DNA of 62,820 nt from Chloroflexota bacterium (GCA_003228105.1 QGNN01000004.1:1-62820); one strand, 5' to 3'. Counted from the first letter of the stretch, positions 44,651 through 53,896 are shown. Numbers and translations: made by a program. The notes: generated from the letters alone by a model not told the origin.

Positions 44651-45907
44651 TTAGATTTTAAGGATCTTTATTTCCCTAAGTCTTCTACCTACTGTAGAAA
44701 TCACTTCAATCGATAGATTGTTGTAGGAAAACTTATCTCCAGGACTCGGAATTTTTCCAAGTTCATGTAAAACGAATCCTCCAATAGTGTCAAACCCTTC
44801 ACCTTCAAAAGAAGCTCCGATAGAAAGAGTGATGTCATCGATTGCTATACTAGCGTCCATGTAGAATTCATTTTTTTCTACCTCCCTTATTCCTAGTTCC
44901 CGTGTATCAAATTCGTCATGAAGTTCTCCCACGATTTCCTCGACTAAGTCTTCCACTGTAACGAGACCTGATACCCCACCGTATTCGTCTATCACTATAG
45001 CCATCTGCATTCGTTTGTCTTGAAAGTCGGTTAACAAAAACTCTAGTGTTTTTGATTCAGGTATAAACAACACTGGACGAAGGAATTTTCCCAATTCAAC
45101 ATCAACATTTGATTTCGCAGATCTTATTTGACCTAGGATGTCCATTGAGTGTGCTATACCTTCAATTTGGTCCGTTTCATTTCTGTATATTGGTATTTTG
45201 CTATGGCCTTCCCTGATCATTATGTCCACCACATCATTTATAGAGGTTGATATATCCACAGTGATCATATCTACTCTGGGAATCATAATTTCCCTCACAA
45301 CTGTTTTATCTAATTGGAAGACACCCCGTATCATTCGGACTTCATGTTCTTCGAGAGGCTCACCTTCGTCGTCCATTTGCATCGCAATATTACTGTTTTC
45401 ACTGATAGCTGATGGATTTTCCTCAACAGTACTTATTTCTATTAGACGTTCTTGAGAACGTGTGATTGGTCTCAGAGTTGTACCAATGAAGATAACTAAC
45501 CTATAGATTCGAACCGCGATTCTAGGCCCACTGTGCCGTCCAGCCACCTTTGCTATTGTTTCTAACACCCCTAGAACTATAAGGGTGGATATGGCTATGA
45601 GACTTATTCGTCCGAAATCATAGGATGTAAGTTGATTCTCAGAGGGTTGATAAAAAATGAAATAGCAATTTATCACTGCTGATGCTAGAGATATCGTTTT
45701 TATGATTGAAAATGCTGAATTTGACTGGTCAGTCTTACGGAAAAGGTCCTCTAATTTCTCTAATCCGGACCTTTCTTCACTTCGCCATATGAATATGGAT
45801 TCTCTGGTAACAGTACCAATTACATGTTGTATAAAGCTTATTAATGTGAAAAGTGTGATCGAAACTATAACGGTTAAACTTGATAAATCACTTATATCAG
45901 TGTCCAA
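44651..45907 (-). CDS. CorC/HlyC-type CBS-domain membrane protein
   Basis: A 418-residue protein with an N-terminal DUF21/CNNM-like membrane region (segments near 10-30, 65-85, 95-115 and 135-150), a cytosolic CBS pair (MIPRVDMITVDISTS, EGHSKIPIYRNETDQIEGIAH and QMAIVIDEYGGVSGLVTVEDLVEEIVGE) and a C-terminal CorC_HlyC domain (FDTIGGFVLHELGKIPSPGD). The family is linked to Mg2+/Co2+ efflux or resistance. The membrane part is diverged from standard DUF21, so transport activity is less sure than the CBS assignment. It follows glmU by 12 bases. Confidence 0.88.
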   Translation of the reverse strand: MDTDISDLSSLTVIVSITLFTLISFIQHVIGTVTRESIFIWRSEERSGLEKLEDLFRKTDQSNSAFSIIKTISLASAVINCYFIFYQPSENQLTSYDFGRISLIAISTLIVLGVLETIAKVAGRHSGPRIAVRIYRLVIFIGTTLRPITRSQERLIEISTVEENPSAISENSNIAMQMDDEGEPLEEHEVRMIRGVFQLDKTVVREIMIPRVDMITVDISTSINDVVDIMIREGHSKIPIYRNETDQIEGIAHSMDILGQIRSAKSNVDVELGKFLRPVLFIPESKTLEFLLTDFQDKRMQMAIVIDEYGGVSGLVTVEDLVEEIVGELHDEFDTRELGIREVEKNEFYMDASIAIDDITLSIGASFEGEGFDTIGGFVLHELGKIPSPGDKFSYNNLSIEVISTVGRRLREIKILKI

Positions 45908-45919
45908 TTTGGCTTGGGT

Positions 45920-47266
45920 CTATGAAGACCTATCCTCCTTTAAAATCCGAGCTGGGGAACCGACTCCTTTTGCAAAATCAGGGATATCCTTTGTGACTAT
46001 TGATCCTGCCCCTGTGATAGATTGTTTCCCGATGGTCACTGGGGCGACCAGCTTTGTATCAGATCCAATGAAGGCGTTGTCCTTTATAGTGGTTCTACTT
46101 TTTTGTTCACCATCGTAGTTACAGGTTATAGTCCCTGCCCCTATATTAACATTGGAACCTATATCTGAGTCCCCAAGATAGCAATGGTGACCTGATTTTG
46201 TACCGCGACCTAATGTACTGTTTTTTATTTCCACGTAATTACCTATACTAACATCCTCGTTTAGGATAGACCCCTCTTTAATATGGCTATATGGCCCGAT
46301 TGATACGTTATCATGAATCATGGCGGATGCGATGGTTGAGGACCTGATTACACAAGAGGCCCCAATAGAACTATTGGTAATTTCGCAATTTGGACCTATT
46401 TCGCAATTTGAAGAAATATTGGTACTTCCTCTGATATGAGTGTTCGGAAAAATTACGGTGTCAGGGCCAACCAATACTTCCAGGTCAATGTATGTCGTAT
46501 CAGGATCTATAATTTTTACTCCAGTCTCCATTAGGCTCTCACAAGTTGCGGTTCTCAATATTTTTTCGGCTTTTGCCAAATCTGATTTATTGTTCACTCC
46601 CATTATTTCTTGATAATCCGTACTAATGGATTCAATAGTCAAGTTTATACTTTCAGCAAAAAGTATCAGATCTGTGAGGAAAAACTCCCCAGATTTGGAC
46701 GGCTTTAGAGATTCCAAAGCTGCCCATAGCCATGAAGTTTTGAAACAATAGGCCCCTGCATTGATTTCATTGATAAGTAGTTGCGCTCCATTGGCTTCGG
46801 ATTCTTCTACTACGTTAGTCACTTTCCCTTTAGCATTTCGAACTATACGGCCGAAGTCTCTAGGATCGGGGACTCTTCCGGTTAGTAAGGTAAGGTCGGC
46901 CTTCGATGATTTGTGCTGTTTCATAAGGTCGGAGAGAGTTTCTGTTTTAATCAAAGGCATATCGCCATTTATAACAAGGATATTCTCAATGTTGGACACC
47001 GTCTGCCTACATTGCAATAAAGCGTGTCCGCTTCCTATTGGGTGTTTTTGGACCGCAATAGCTATATTTTCTTCGAAAGTTTCTTTGAATGATTCATGAG
47101 AAGGTGGTACAACAGCAATGATATCGTGTATTCCAGCCTTGGTTATTGAATCCATAACTAGCGTTATCATTGGTTTTCCAGACAGCTTATGAAGCACCTT
47201 CGGTAGACTGGATTTCATCCTAGTCCCCGCCCCGGCTGCTAATATAATCGCTTTGAAGTCAGGCAT
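45920..47266 (-). CDS. glmU: Bifunctional UDP-GlcNAc pyrophosphorylase / glucosamine-1-phosphate acetyltransferase
   Basis: GlmU, 448 residues, makes UDP-GlcNAc for the cell envelope in two steps. The N-terminal uridyltransferase has ILAAGAGTRMKSSLPKVLHK and GDMPLIK; the C-terminal left-handed beta helix has the hexapeptide repeats and the catalytic region NIGAGTITCNYDGEQKSRTTI with DNAFIGSDTKLVAPVTIG. The ATG at 47266 starts exactly at the nucleotide-binding strand; the track's 47308 start adds 14 residues without family support. Neither has a clear ribosome-binding site. Confidence 0.95.
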   Translation of the reverse strand: MPDFKAIILAAGAGTRMKSSLPKVLHKLSGKPMITLVMDSITKAGIHDIIAVVPPSHESFKETFEENIAIAVQKHPIGSGHALLQCRQTVSNIENILVINGDMPLIKTETLSDLMKQHKSSKADLTLLTGRVPDPRDFGRIVRNAKGKVTNVVEESEANGAQLLINEINAGAYCFKTSWLWAALESLKPSKSGEFFLTDLILFAESINLTIESISTDYQEIMGVNNKSDLAKAEKILRTATCESLMETGVKIIDPDTTYIDLEVLVGPDTVIFPNTHIRGSTNISSNCEIGPNCEITNSSIGASCVIRSSTIASAMIHDNVSIGPYSHIKEGSILNEDVSIGNYVEIKNSTLGRGTKSGHHCYLGDSDIGSNVNIGAGTITCNYDGEQKSRTTIKDNAFIGSDTKLVAPVTIGKQSITGAGSIVTKDIPDFAKGVGSPARILKEDRSS

Positions 47267-47335
47267 TATGTTCATTAAAGTCAATTTGATTAACCAGTAT
47301 TTCACCAACTGAAAAAATACATAATTATTACAAGT

Positions 47336-48088
47336 CTACTGAGCTGTAATTCCTCCATCTATGACCAATTCAGAGCCTGTCATATATGAAGATTCATCAG
47401 AGGCTAGGAATAAGACACCCATAGCGACGTCTTCTATAGTTCCTATGCGTCCCAAAGGTATCTTAGATATGGAGTTTTGTCTTCCCTCCGGAGTGGATAT
47501 ATTATCTGCGATCATATCTGTGTCTATGGGGCCAGGGTGAACAGAATTAGCTCTTATGTTATCTGAAGCATGCTGTATTGCGGTGAATTTAGTAAAAAGT
47601 CTAACCCCACCCTTTGATGCACCATAGGCTCCGCCTCCTTGGTTTCCCACTAGTCCAGCGGTAGAAGAGATGTTGATAATTGAACCACCTCCGGAATGGC
47701 GCATTTCCGGAATAGAATATTTAGTGCCCAGAAAAACCCCTTTGAGGTTCACTGCCATTATTAAGTCAAATTCCTCATTTGAGGCTTCTTCAATTGGTAT
47801 CCTACTGTATATCCCAGCATTATTTACCAGTATCGTTAAACTCTGATATTTTTCGATGGTGCTTTTGATACAATCTTTCCAACTGGTGGGAGAGGTCACA
47901 TCTAGATATATTCCGACAGCCTCACCTCCTGATCCCATTATATTTCGGGCATTTGATTGGCATGACTCTAGGTCTATATCTGCCAATACAACTTTGGCAC
48001 CTTCTTTTGCAAAAAGAGCTGCCTCAAAGGCTCCCTGCCCTTTTGCCGCTCCAGAAATTATTGCCACCTTGTTTTCCAGTCTTCCCAT
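47336..48088 (-). CDS. Short-chain dehydrogenase/reductase (SDR)
   Basis: A 250-residue classical SDR with the cofactor motif GAAKGQG (usual TGxxxGxG modified), LVNNAGIY, the active-site Ser in ISSTAGLVG and the catalytic YGASK. DIDLES after the second strand points to NAD. It ends with the family's DGGITAQ. Substrate unknown; secondary alcohols or hydroxysteroid-like compounds are typical. It is divergent from the small gene at 48252. Confidence 0.93.
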   Translation of the reverse strand: MGRLENKVAIISGAAKGQGAFEAALFAKEGAKVVLADIDLESCQSNARNIMGSGGEAVGIYLDVTSPTSWKDCIKSTIEKYQSLTILVNNAGIYSRIPIEEASNEEFDLIMAVNLKGVFLGTKYSIPEMRHSGGGSIINISSTAGLVGNQGGGAYGASKGGVRLFTKFTAIQHASDNIRANSVHPGPIDTDMIADNISTPEGRQNSISKIPLGRIGTIEDVAMGVLFLASDESSYMTGSELVIDGGITAQ

Positions 48089-48189
48089 GATGCTATACCT
48101 CTATGGTAGATTGCTATTAGGTATTCTATCTCAGTAGGGGTCTTTATATCATCTGAATCTTGTAATTCCGGTATACTCAGCGATATCAA

Positions 48190-48218
48190 TTGACAGAACA
48201 AGTGTTCTGTTCTAAAAT
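48190..48218 (+). promoter_or_regulatory. Consensus promoter with LexA-box-like operator in its spacer
   Basis: TTGACA, 17 bases, TAAAAT. The spacer contains GAACAAGTGTTC (48196-48207), the GAAC-N4-GTTC palindrome recognised by LexA in Gram-positive bacteria. Two further GTTCT repeats follow (48209-48213 and 48220-48224). A repressor on this site would block polymerase directly. The downstream gene starts at 48252. Confidence 0.65.
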
Positions 48219-48251
48219 GTTCTAAATTAGCTTATCCTACAAGGTACTTAT

Positions 48252-48503
48252 ATGAATCAATCGTTACAGTTGACTTTATCTCTGACCAATGAAGCCGGCC
48301 GCTATTCTACTTTTCAAAATGGCCTCAATATAGACAGTGGCCAAGAGGTTTTGTATCTTGGCAATGTTAGTGGTGGACCAATTACCGGTAGCAGGGGGAT
48401 AGTGAAAAAACTTTATGCTAATAAGGCTGTTGTAGATATGGGACAGGTAGGGACGTGGAATGTCCCATATTATTTTTTGGCTGATACAACCAAAGTTGCT
48501 TAA
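48252..48503 (+). CDS. Small protein, 83 residues, SH3/KOW-like appearance, unknown function
   Basis: I do not recognise the family. The sequence alternates short hydrophobic strands and Gly turns: GQEVLYLGNVSGGPITGSRGIVKKLYANKAVVDMG then GTWNVPYYFLA, which looks like a small beta barrel with a KOW-type GxxGxVxxL turn. AAGGT lies about seven bases before the ATG. The gene has its own consensus promoter with a GAAC-N4-GTTC palindrome, and the stop codon overlaps that of the convergent hydrolase. A nucleic-acid or ribosome-binding role is suggested by the fold impression only. Confidence 0.75.
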   Translation: MNQSLQLTLSLTNEAGRYSTFQNGLNIDSGQEVLYLGNVSGGPITGSRGIVKKLYANKAVVDMGQVGTWNVPYYFLADTTKVA

Positions 48504-49387
48504 TTAAAAAAACCTTCTTTTAGATGACTAGAAATTGTGGATGCGACCAGCATAGGTTTTTGAAGCGGCACATCATGGATGCTATGTTCTAGCCATACTG
48601 TTTCGAATTTAGCTATGTTTTTTTCTGCCTGAACTATCAAATTTTTCCGAAGTGTTTGTCTGGAAGTTTCATCATCATTCAACCTCGCTGGCATGTTGAG
48701 TACCGGGCATTTTACTGAGGAAAATAAGGAAGAAGGCCGATGATCCCAGAAAGCTTCTACCACTTTCAAGTGATTACTTCTCTTAAATCGAGGTGTTATG
48801 GTCCCGTCCGGAATTTCTTGAAAGTTTGCCATAACAATATTAATTAGATCGTTCTGAAGGGAAAGGCTATCTCGCTCCCCCCAGTCTCTTTTTGCAATTC
48901 GTTGTTTAAAAAATTCTTGCGTTAAGTTGCTGAATAAAGGAGGAGCCATATCCACAAGGGCTTTTTCCAAAGAGTTACCTGGTATGGAAGATATTTCGAT
49001 TAAACCTCCATCGACAAGACAAAGACCGCTTATCATTTCAGGGTGATGTGCTGCAAAATTCAATGCAACACTACCTCCCCATGAATGGCCAACCAACAAT
49101 GGATTATCAATTTGATTGGCTTCTAGGAAGAAATGTAAATCATTCGTGACCGTCTCGAAATCGTATCCCTGATTTGGTTTAGAAGATAATCCATGGCCTC
49201 TTTGATCTATAGCTTTCACTGAATTGGTTTCTGCTAAAAGTGGGCCAACTAGATCCCAGATTCTACAATTTGATGCTAGCCCATGAATTAATACGATATT
49301 TCTGCCTTGACCGCCCCAGTCACGGCAATTAATCGATATTGGTCCGACATTTATTAAATGCTGCTTTGGGCTTTTTTGATTATTTAT
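48500..49387 (-). CDS. Alpha/beta hydrolase with non-canonical or lost start codon
   Basis: The ORF track gives 239 residues from a GTG at 49219, but that start cuts off essential parts of the fold. Reading the same frame upstream gives ISINCRDWGGQGRNIVLIHGLASN, the typical first strands and oxyanion HG motif, with the nucleophile in LVGHSWGGSVAL, an acidic residue region and a late LEHSIHDVPLQKP holding the catalytic His. The frame is open back to a stop at 49409 and contains no ATG, GTG or TTG. The best candidate is ATA at 49387, which overlaps the upstream TAA exactly where TAATG would be expected. The product would be 295 residues. Substrate unknown. Confidence 0.75.
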   Translation of the reverse strand: MNNQKSPKQHLINVGPISINCRDWGGQGRNIVLIHGLASNCRIWDLVGPLLAETNSVKAIDQRGHGLSSKPNQGYDFETVTNDLHFFLEANQIDNPLLVGHSWGGSVALNFAAHHPEMISGLCLVDGGLIEISSIPGNSLEKALVDMAPPLFSNLTQEFFKQRIAKRDWGERDSLSLQNDLINIVMANFQEIPDGTITPRFKRSNHLKVVEAFWDHRPSSLFSSVKCPVLNMPARLNDDETSRQTLRKNLIVQAEKNIAKFETVWLEHSIHDVPLQKPMLVASTISSHLKEGFFN

Positions 49388-49734
49388 TACATAACTCCCG
49401 GTATTGAACTATGCCATTGAGCATGTTCCAAAAACTCTTTGGATGTTTTGTAAATGAATTTAGATTCATTTACAATTCTAACAATAAAACCTTGTTGAAG
49501 AAGGTTAATTCTTATTTGAACATGGTCGACAGAAAACAAGTTTCTGTCTTTTATACCTTCGTGGATCTCATCTTCCGAATATTCCGCACCTTCAGCAAAA
49601 GCCAGCATTATGAAATGAAGTGCAACCAATTTTTCCTTTAGATCGGTTGGAAAATCGGGGAGCATCGCAATGTCATTTGTCCAACGATCGAAAAGCGTTC
49701 GATAGTAGTCCGGGTCTATTGATAAATGCGGCAC
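49387..49734 (-). CDS. DUF2087-like small protein, 115 residues
   Basis: Weak resemblance to DUF2087: FPTDLKEKLVALHFIMLAFAEGAEYSEDEIHEGIKDR followed by VQIRINLLQQGFIVRIVNESKFIYKTS, a winged-helix-like layout in which the second half ends in a beta hairpin. Residues 1-30 (MPHLSIDPDYYRTLFDRW) are aromatic and acidic. Family function is not established; it often occurs with or fused to transcription regulators. Its stop codon overlaps the presumed ATA start of the hydrolase, and PAC2 lies just upstream on the same strand, so the three probably form an operon. Confidence 0.7.
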   Translation of the reverse strand: MPHLSIDPDYYRTLFDRWTNDIAMLPDFPTDLKEKLVALHFIMLAFAEGAEYSEDEIHEGIKDRNLFSVDHVQIRINLLQQGFIVRIVNESKFIYKTSKEFLEHAQWHSSIPGVM

Positions 49735-49769
49735 TTATTGGATATCCGCCATTATGAGTCTTCTTATTC

Positions 49770-50654
49770 TTATTCTTGTTCCTGTCCACTGGACTGACTT
49801 TTTAGGAAATTTTCAATTTCCTTCACCATATCCGTTCCAGTTGGCATCTCAATTTGCGAACTTTTTGCTTCATCATATTGGTGTTCTAGGCGAGATACGT
49901 ATGAGCTGACATCAGGTTGTTTTGCGATCGCATTGGAGATTTCCTCCCTGAATGCTTGCCCAGCTAAATCTAGTTCACTCATATCTAAGTCAATGTCCAC
50001 AAGGCTTTTAAGCCGCTCGAGCAAGGCGAAACTAGTTACAGGGTTTGGAGAAGTTTGAACATAATGAGGGCAGTGGCCCCAAATATTTGCATGAGGGATA
50101 TGATTTCTCGCACATGCTTCAGCGAAAGCAGAATGGATTCCGGTGGGTCCTTGATAACCAGAATTTCTTATTCCCAGCCATCTCGCCTTTTTACTTAGTT
50201 CCTTACTACTGGCCCTGCCGGTTATTTTAACTTCCCTAGTGTGCGGCACCGTGTCTAGCAAGGCGCCTAACGATATAATTAACTCAACTCCAGATAATTT
50301 CGCTACCTCTAGGACTGTATCAGAAAAAGTTCTCCATTTAAGGTTTGGTTCGGTTCCCACATACATTAGGATCCCATTGTCTGGATTTTCTTCAGGAACG
50401 TAGCTGTAGAATTCGTTTGCAGGCCACTTTATGATCCGGTTTTTCTGTCTGTTAATACGAGTTTGGGGTCGGTTGACCGTGAAGTCATAATAATTTTCAG
50501 GATCTATCTCAGCAATCTTTTTACTTGGGAGTTTTCGTACCATGTATCTTATTGCTCTGGTGGCTGCCTCGGCAGCATCTGGCCATCCTGCGAAAGCTAC
50601 CACCATAGTAGAAAGCTTTGTGTTGGGGGTATCGTGAACGATCAAGCCGTCCAT
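49770..50654 (-). CDS. PAC2 family protein
   Basis: A 294-residue PAC2 (proteasome assembly chaperone-like) protein. Recognisable segments are VVAFAGWPDAAEAATRAIRYM near the N-terminus, FYDFTVNRP-like YYDFTVNRPQTR, LMYVGTEPNLKWRTF, LISLGALLDTVPHTREV and the GPTGIHSAFAEACARNHIPHANIWGHCPHYVQTSPNP block, which is very characteristic. PAC2 proteins are common in Actinobacteria and Chloroflexota; some accompany proteasomes but many do not. No proteasome or Pup gene occurs here. Start ATG at 50654, with GGAG-like bases in the upstream sequence only weak. Confidence 0.9.
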   Translation of the reverse strand: MDGLIVHDTPNTKLSTMVVAFAGWPDAAEAATRAIRYMVRKLPSKKIAEIDPENYYDFTVNRPQTRINRQKNRIIKWPANEFYSYVPEENPDNGILMYVGTEPNLKWRTFSDTVLEVAKLSGVELIISLGALLDTVPHTREVKITGRASSKELSKKARWLGIRNSGYQGPTGIHSAFAEACARNHIPHANIWGHCPHYVQTSPNPVTSFALLERLKSLVDIDLDMSELDLAGQAFREEISNAIAKQPDVSSYVSRLEHQYDEAKSSQIEMPTGTDMVKEIENFLKSQSSGQEQE

Positions 50655-50822
50655 ATGCTGCTCCGTTGCTGCTGAATTTATCCGAGTTTAACACTTTACA
50701 CCATATAATCCAACAGGTTTTTTTAAATGCCTTGATATTGTACTTAAGACAAGTGGTCTAATTAATTTAGGGTACAATTGAGACCTAAAAGGCTAAGACT
50801 TTTCAAGAGGTTTCCACACCAT

Positions 50823-51953
50823 ATGACATTATTATTACATTCATGGGAATTTGTAAGATATGACGTAACTAAAAACACCTCCTGGTATTTTGTTTGTATT
50901 AAAGATTCTTCTGGGCGAGATACTCATGTTGAGTTCACTAAAGACATTGAATCTGATGAGGTGGGAAGGTTGATACATGAAATGCTTAATAAATTTAGAT
51001 CAGAAGAGCTGCCAAGAGAAAAATCGCTGGAAAAAAGCCTAGGATTGTCACAGCCAGTAGAAAATGGCTCCGCCATGGCAGCGGCCATAAGTTCGGTTCG
51101 GAGTGCAATTAGTCAATTGCGTTCTATGGAAAGAAGTTTACCTTTATGTGAATACATGAGCGGAAAACCTCCTGGATTTATTGATTTATATGCCAACATT
51201 AATAGGGGACTATTTTCAACCGATCGATTACCCAATGATTTTGCAAAAGCGGCTTATAAAGCTGTGCACAGAGGGTTCAAAGTGATCAAATGCGCCCCGT
51301 TTGATGAGGTCACCCACCCCAATCCTCGAGATATAAATGGTGTTGTCAAGAACGGATTAAGCAGGCTTTCAGCCGTCAGGGAAAGTGTTGGAGCGGACGT
51401 GGAAATTCTCGTTGATTGCCATGGTAGATTTGAAGAATCATCATCTAAGATTGTAGCCGCTCTAGTCCAACCGATAGGGATTGGTTGGTTTGAAGAACCT
51501 TTGGATCCGATCAATTATCCTGAACGTTTAGCTTGTATTTCTAAAGAAATAGCCATCCCATTAGCAGGAGGTGAATCCGGGTACGGAGAAGAATTCTTCG
51601 ATTCCCTTGCCCAACTTGGGTCAGTCCAAACCGTCATGCCAGATATTAAATACTGTGGTGGTGTTCAGGAAGCTGTTCGAATCGCTAATAACGCTCACGA
51701 TAACGGTATAAATTTCTCCCCTCATTGTCCGTCCGGACCAATATCTCTTCTCGCCTCAGCCCATGTTTGCGCGTCATTAAATAAAAAGGTATTACTGGAA
51801 CATGCGATAGAAGAAATTGACTACAGGCATGAATTGTTATCTCCACATGAGATTGTACGGAATGGCCGTATTGAGATGCCGACGGGTATTGGGTTAGGGG
51901 CTTCCCTATCAAAGACGGCTCTCAAAAAATATGGTGAATACTTTTCATTCTAG
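50823..51953 (+). CDS. Enolase-superfamily enzyme (mandelate racemase / muconate lactonizing type)
   Basis: A 376-residue enolase-superfamily protein that abstracts a proton alpha to a carboxylate. Metal ligands are Asp in ILVDCHGRFEE, Glu in WFEEPLDP and Glu in LAGGESGYG; FSPHCPSGPISLLAS provides the C-terminal His-containing loop, and FKVIKCAPFDE supplies the Lys region of the second strand. The N-terminal capping domain (about 1-125) is unusual and poorly conserved. The track begins at TTG 50778; ATG 50823 is preferred because the capping strand starts there, although AAGAGG is rather far upstream. The specific reaction (racemase, dehydratase or cycloisomerase) is unknown. It fits the acid-catabolism theme of the left end. 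Confidence 0.88.
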   Translation: MTLLLHSWEFVRYDVTKNTSWYFVCIKDSSGRDTHVEFTKDIESDEVGRLIHEMLNKFRSEELPREKSLEKSLGLSQPVENGSAMAAAISSVRSAISQLRSMERSLPLCEYMSGKPPGFIDLYANINRGLFSTDRLPNDFAKAAYKAVHRGFKVIKCAPFDEVTHPNPRDINGVVKNGLSRLSAVRESVGADVEILVDCHGRFEESSSKIVAALVQPIGIGWFEEPLDPINYPERLACISKEIAIPLAGGESGYGEEFFDSLAQLGSVQTVMPDIKYCGGVQEAVRIANNAHDNGINFSPHCPSGPISLLASAHVCASLNKKVLLEHAIEEIDYRHELLSPHEIVRNGRIEMPTGIGLGASLSKTALKKYGEYFSF

Positions 51954-51970
51954 CGTCAGTGATAACGGGG

Positions 51971-53329
51971 TTATTTTTCAGCCAGCATGTCATAAGCCAA
52001 ATGTAGCATGACTTTCGCTCCACTGACTAGGCTTTTGATTCCTATAGATTCATCTGTCCCATGGGCTTTACTGAGCATCGGATCGTCGTCTGGGTGAGAC
52101 CCTGTAAATCCGTAAGTAGTTACCCCTAAGGGCCTGGTAAACCTAGAATCCGTGAATCCAGTGCTAATAGCCGGAACAAACTGCACGTCCTCTCGGTCTA
52201 CAGCTTTTTTAGTAGCCTCACGCAAGCTGGTCATGAGCTCGGTTTCAAATGGAGATGAATTAGGAACAGCCATATAATCTATGGAATATTCCACTCCAGG
52301 TATCCCATCTAATATTTTATCCAGCCCATCTCTGAGGTAATCGTCGCTCTGGTGGGGTAACGTTCTCACGTCACAAGTGAGCCTAATTTGTTCCGGTACA
52401 CTATTTGATTTAATTCCTCCATTAATCATAGTTGGAGTTATTGTCATTCTTGATAAAGCACGAAGCATGGATGCGAACCTTGGGTTCTCTTCTTCTTGCT
52501 CTTTAATAATTTCATCTACGTTATCGGATGACGGTTTGTGTTCGATCGCGAATGTGGACAAATGTTCAAACAGGCTGGTGGAAGTATCTCTTTCTGCCTC
52601 GTATTCTTCTAGTCTATTAAGGACTTGAGACAATCTAAAAAGGGCGTTTGTTCCTTGCCATGGAACCGACGCATGTGAACTAACCCCTTTCACATCTATT
52701 TCGATTTGTAATCGGCCTTTTTCGCCGACCCCTAAAACATATGTTAATGACCCTGCAGCCTCAATAGGGGATCCTCCTCCCTCGTTAACAGCGAATGGGG
52801 CCTGTAATTTCTCTGGGTAGTTTTCTGCCAACCATCCAAATCCATATCTTCCTCCATGCTCTTCATCAGCACCTGAAATTAAGGATAACCCGTCTTTTAA
52901 AACCACTCCATTTTGCTTTAACACCTTCATGGCCATCAATTGTGCCGAAAGGAGACCTTTGCAATCTGAGGCCCCCCGGCCGTAGATTCGACCCTGATGT
53001 ATCTCTGCACTGAATGGAGGAAAGGTCCATTTATCCTCGTCTTCCACGGGCACAACATCTGTGTGCGACATGAATAAAAGGCCAAGATCGCCAGAAGTCC
53101 CATCGATGTTGGCAATAATATTCCCTCTGTTCGGTGATGATTCTAAGATTTCAGATTCTATCCCTGCTTTAGATAGCCAGCCTGATATGTATTTGCATAC
53201 TGGAGTTTCGTCGCCTGTAGGCATAAACCCAGTATTAACTGACGGAATTCGAACTAAAGCCTGTTCTAAGGCTATAAGATCTTCTTCTAAATCATCGATT
53301 TGCTTAAGCATTTGATCAAGGTTTGTCAT
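51971..53329 (-). CDS. M20-family metallopeptidase (ArgE/DapE/CPG2 type)
   Basis: A 452-residue di-zinc peptidase or deacylase. Metal ligands and catalytic residues: SHTDVVP (His, catalytic Asp), YGRGASDCKG (bridging Asp), SGADEEHGG (catalytic Glu pair) and a late HGTDESIG. The dimerisation domain is inserted about 195-330. No signal peptide, so it is probably cytosolic and acts on acyl amino acids, carbamates or small peptides; the family does not allow a finer call. A convergent enolase gene ends 17 bases away. Confidence 0.93.
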   Translation of the reverse strand: MTNLDQMLKQIDDLEEDLIALEQALVRIPSVNTGFMPTGDETPVCKYISGWLSKAGIESEILESSPNRGNIIANIDGTSGDLGLLFMSHTDVVPVEDEDKWTFPPFSAEIHQGRIYGRGASDCKGLLSAQLMAMKVLKQNGVVLKDGLSLISGADEEHGGRYGFGWLAENYPEKLQAPFAVNEGGGSPIEAAGSLTYVLGVGEKGRLQIEIDVKGVSSHASVPWQGTNALFRLSQVLNRLEEYEAERDTSTSLFEHLSTFAIEHKPSSDNVDEIIKEQEEENPRFASMLRALSRMTITPTMINGGIKSNSVPEQIRLTCDVRTLPHQSDDYLRDGLDKILDGIPGVEYSIDYMAVPNSSPFETELMTSLREATKKAVDREDVQFVPAISTGFTDSRFTRPLGVTTYGFTGSHPDDDPMLSKAHGTDESIGIKSLVSGAKVMLHLAYDMLAEK

Positions 53330-53352
53330 TTTGTCACCTACACACAGTATTT

Positions 53353-53889
53353 TTATATTGTCGTTTCTAGAGCCAATAAAAGTGCGATGCTCTTGGCGTC
53401 TTGTATTTCTCCCAACCTTATGAGTTTTTGTATTCTTCTAACAGGTATTTTTTCAACTGAAATATCTTCGTCGAAATCTTGGGGCAGCCTTTTCTCTACT
53501 AAATCTTGAGCTAAATAGCCATAAATGTATTCATCCGTAAAACCGGGGCTTGTCCAGAATCCAAATAATAGCCTAAGATTTCGTGAAGTGTATCCTACCT
53601 CTTCTTGGAGCTCACGGATGGCGGCTATTTCCGGTTCTTCTCCGATTTCTATAATTCCAGCCGGCACTTCCAAAAGGTCACTTTTTGCTGGGTGTCTATA
53701 TTGTCGGACAAGAAGTACATTATTCTCCGAATCCACCGGAACAATAGCGACGGCCGGTCTGTGTTCGACGACCTCTCTAGAGGCTTTGACCCCGGTTTTT
53801 AGCAGCACATTATCAAGTTTCACATTTATAATACTACCCTGATAAATTCTCTTACTGTCTATGGTTCGGTCAAGATCAACATTTTCCAT
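53353..53889 (-). CDS. NUDIX hydrolase (ADP-ribose pyrophosphatase type)
   Basis: A 178-residue NUDIX enzyme with a perfect box: GIIEIGEEPEIAAIRELQEEVG, matching GX5EX7REUXEEXGU. The N-terminal beta domain and the position of the box are those of ADP-ribose/GDP-mannose pyrophosphatases. The ATG at 53889 has GGGGGAG ten bases upstream; the track's 53946 start would run back into the NAD kinase gene. Only seven bases separate it from nadK, which fits a joint role in NAD metabolism and clearance of ADP-ribose. Confidence 0.92.
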   Translation of the reverse strand: MENVDLDRTIDSKRIYQGSIINVKLDNVLLKTGVKASREVVEHRPAVAIVPVDSENNVLLVRQYRHPAKSDLLEVPAGIIEIGEEPEIAAIRELQEEVGYTSRNLRLLFGFWTSPGFTDEYIYGYLAQDLVEKRLPQDFDEDISVEKIPVRRIQKLIRLGEIQDAKSIALLLALETTI

Positions 53890-53896
53890 ATTTTGC

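Noticed and set aside
51962-51978. ATAAC/GTTAT hairpin with T-run after the enolase gene
   Set aside because: Five A/T-rich pairs and a three-base loop make too weak a stem to call a terminator with confidence.
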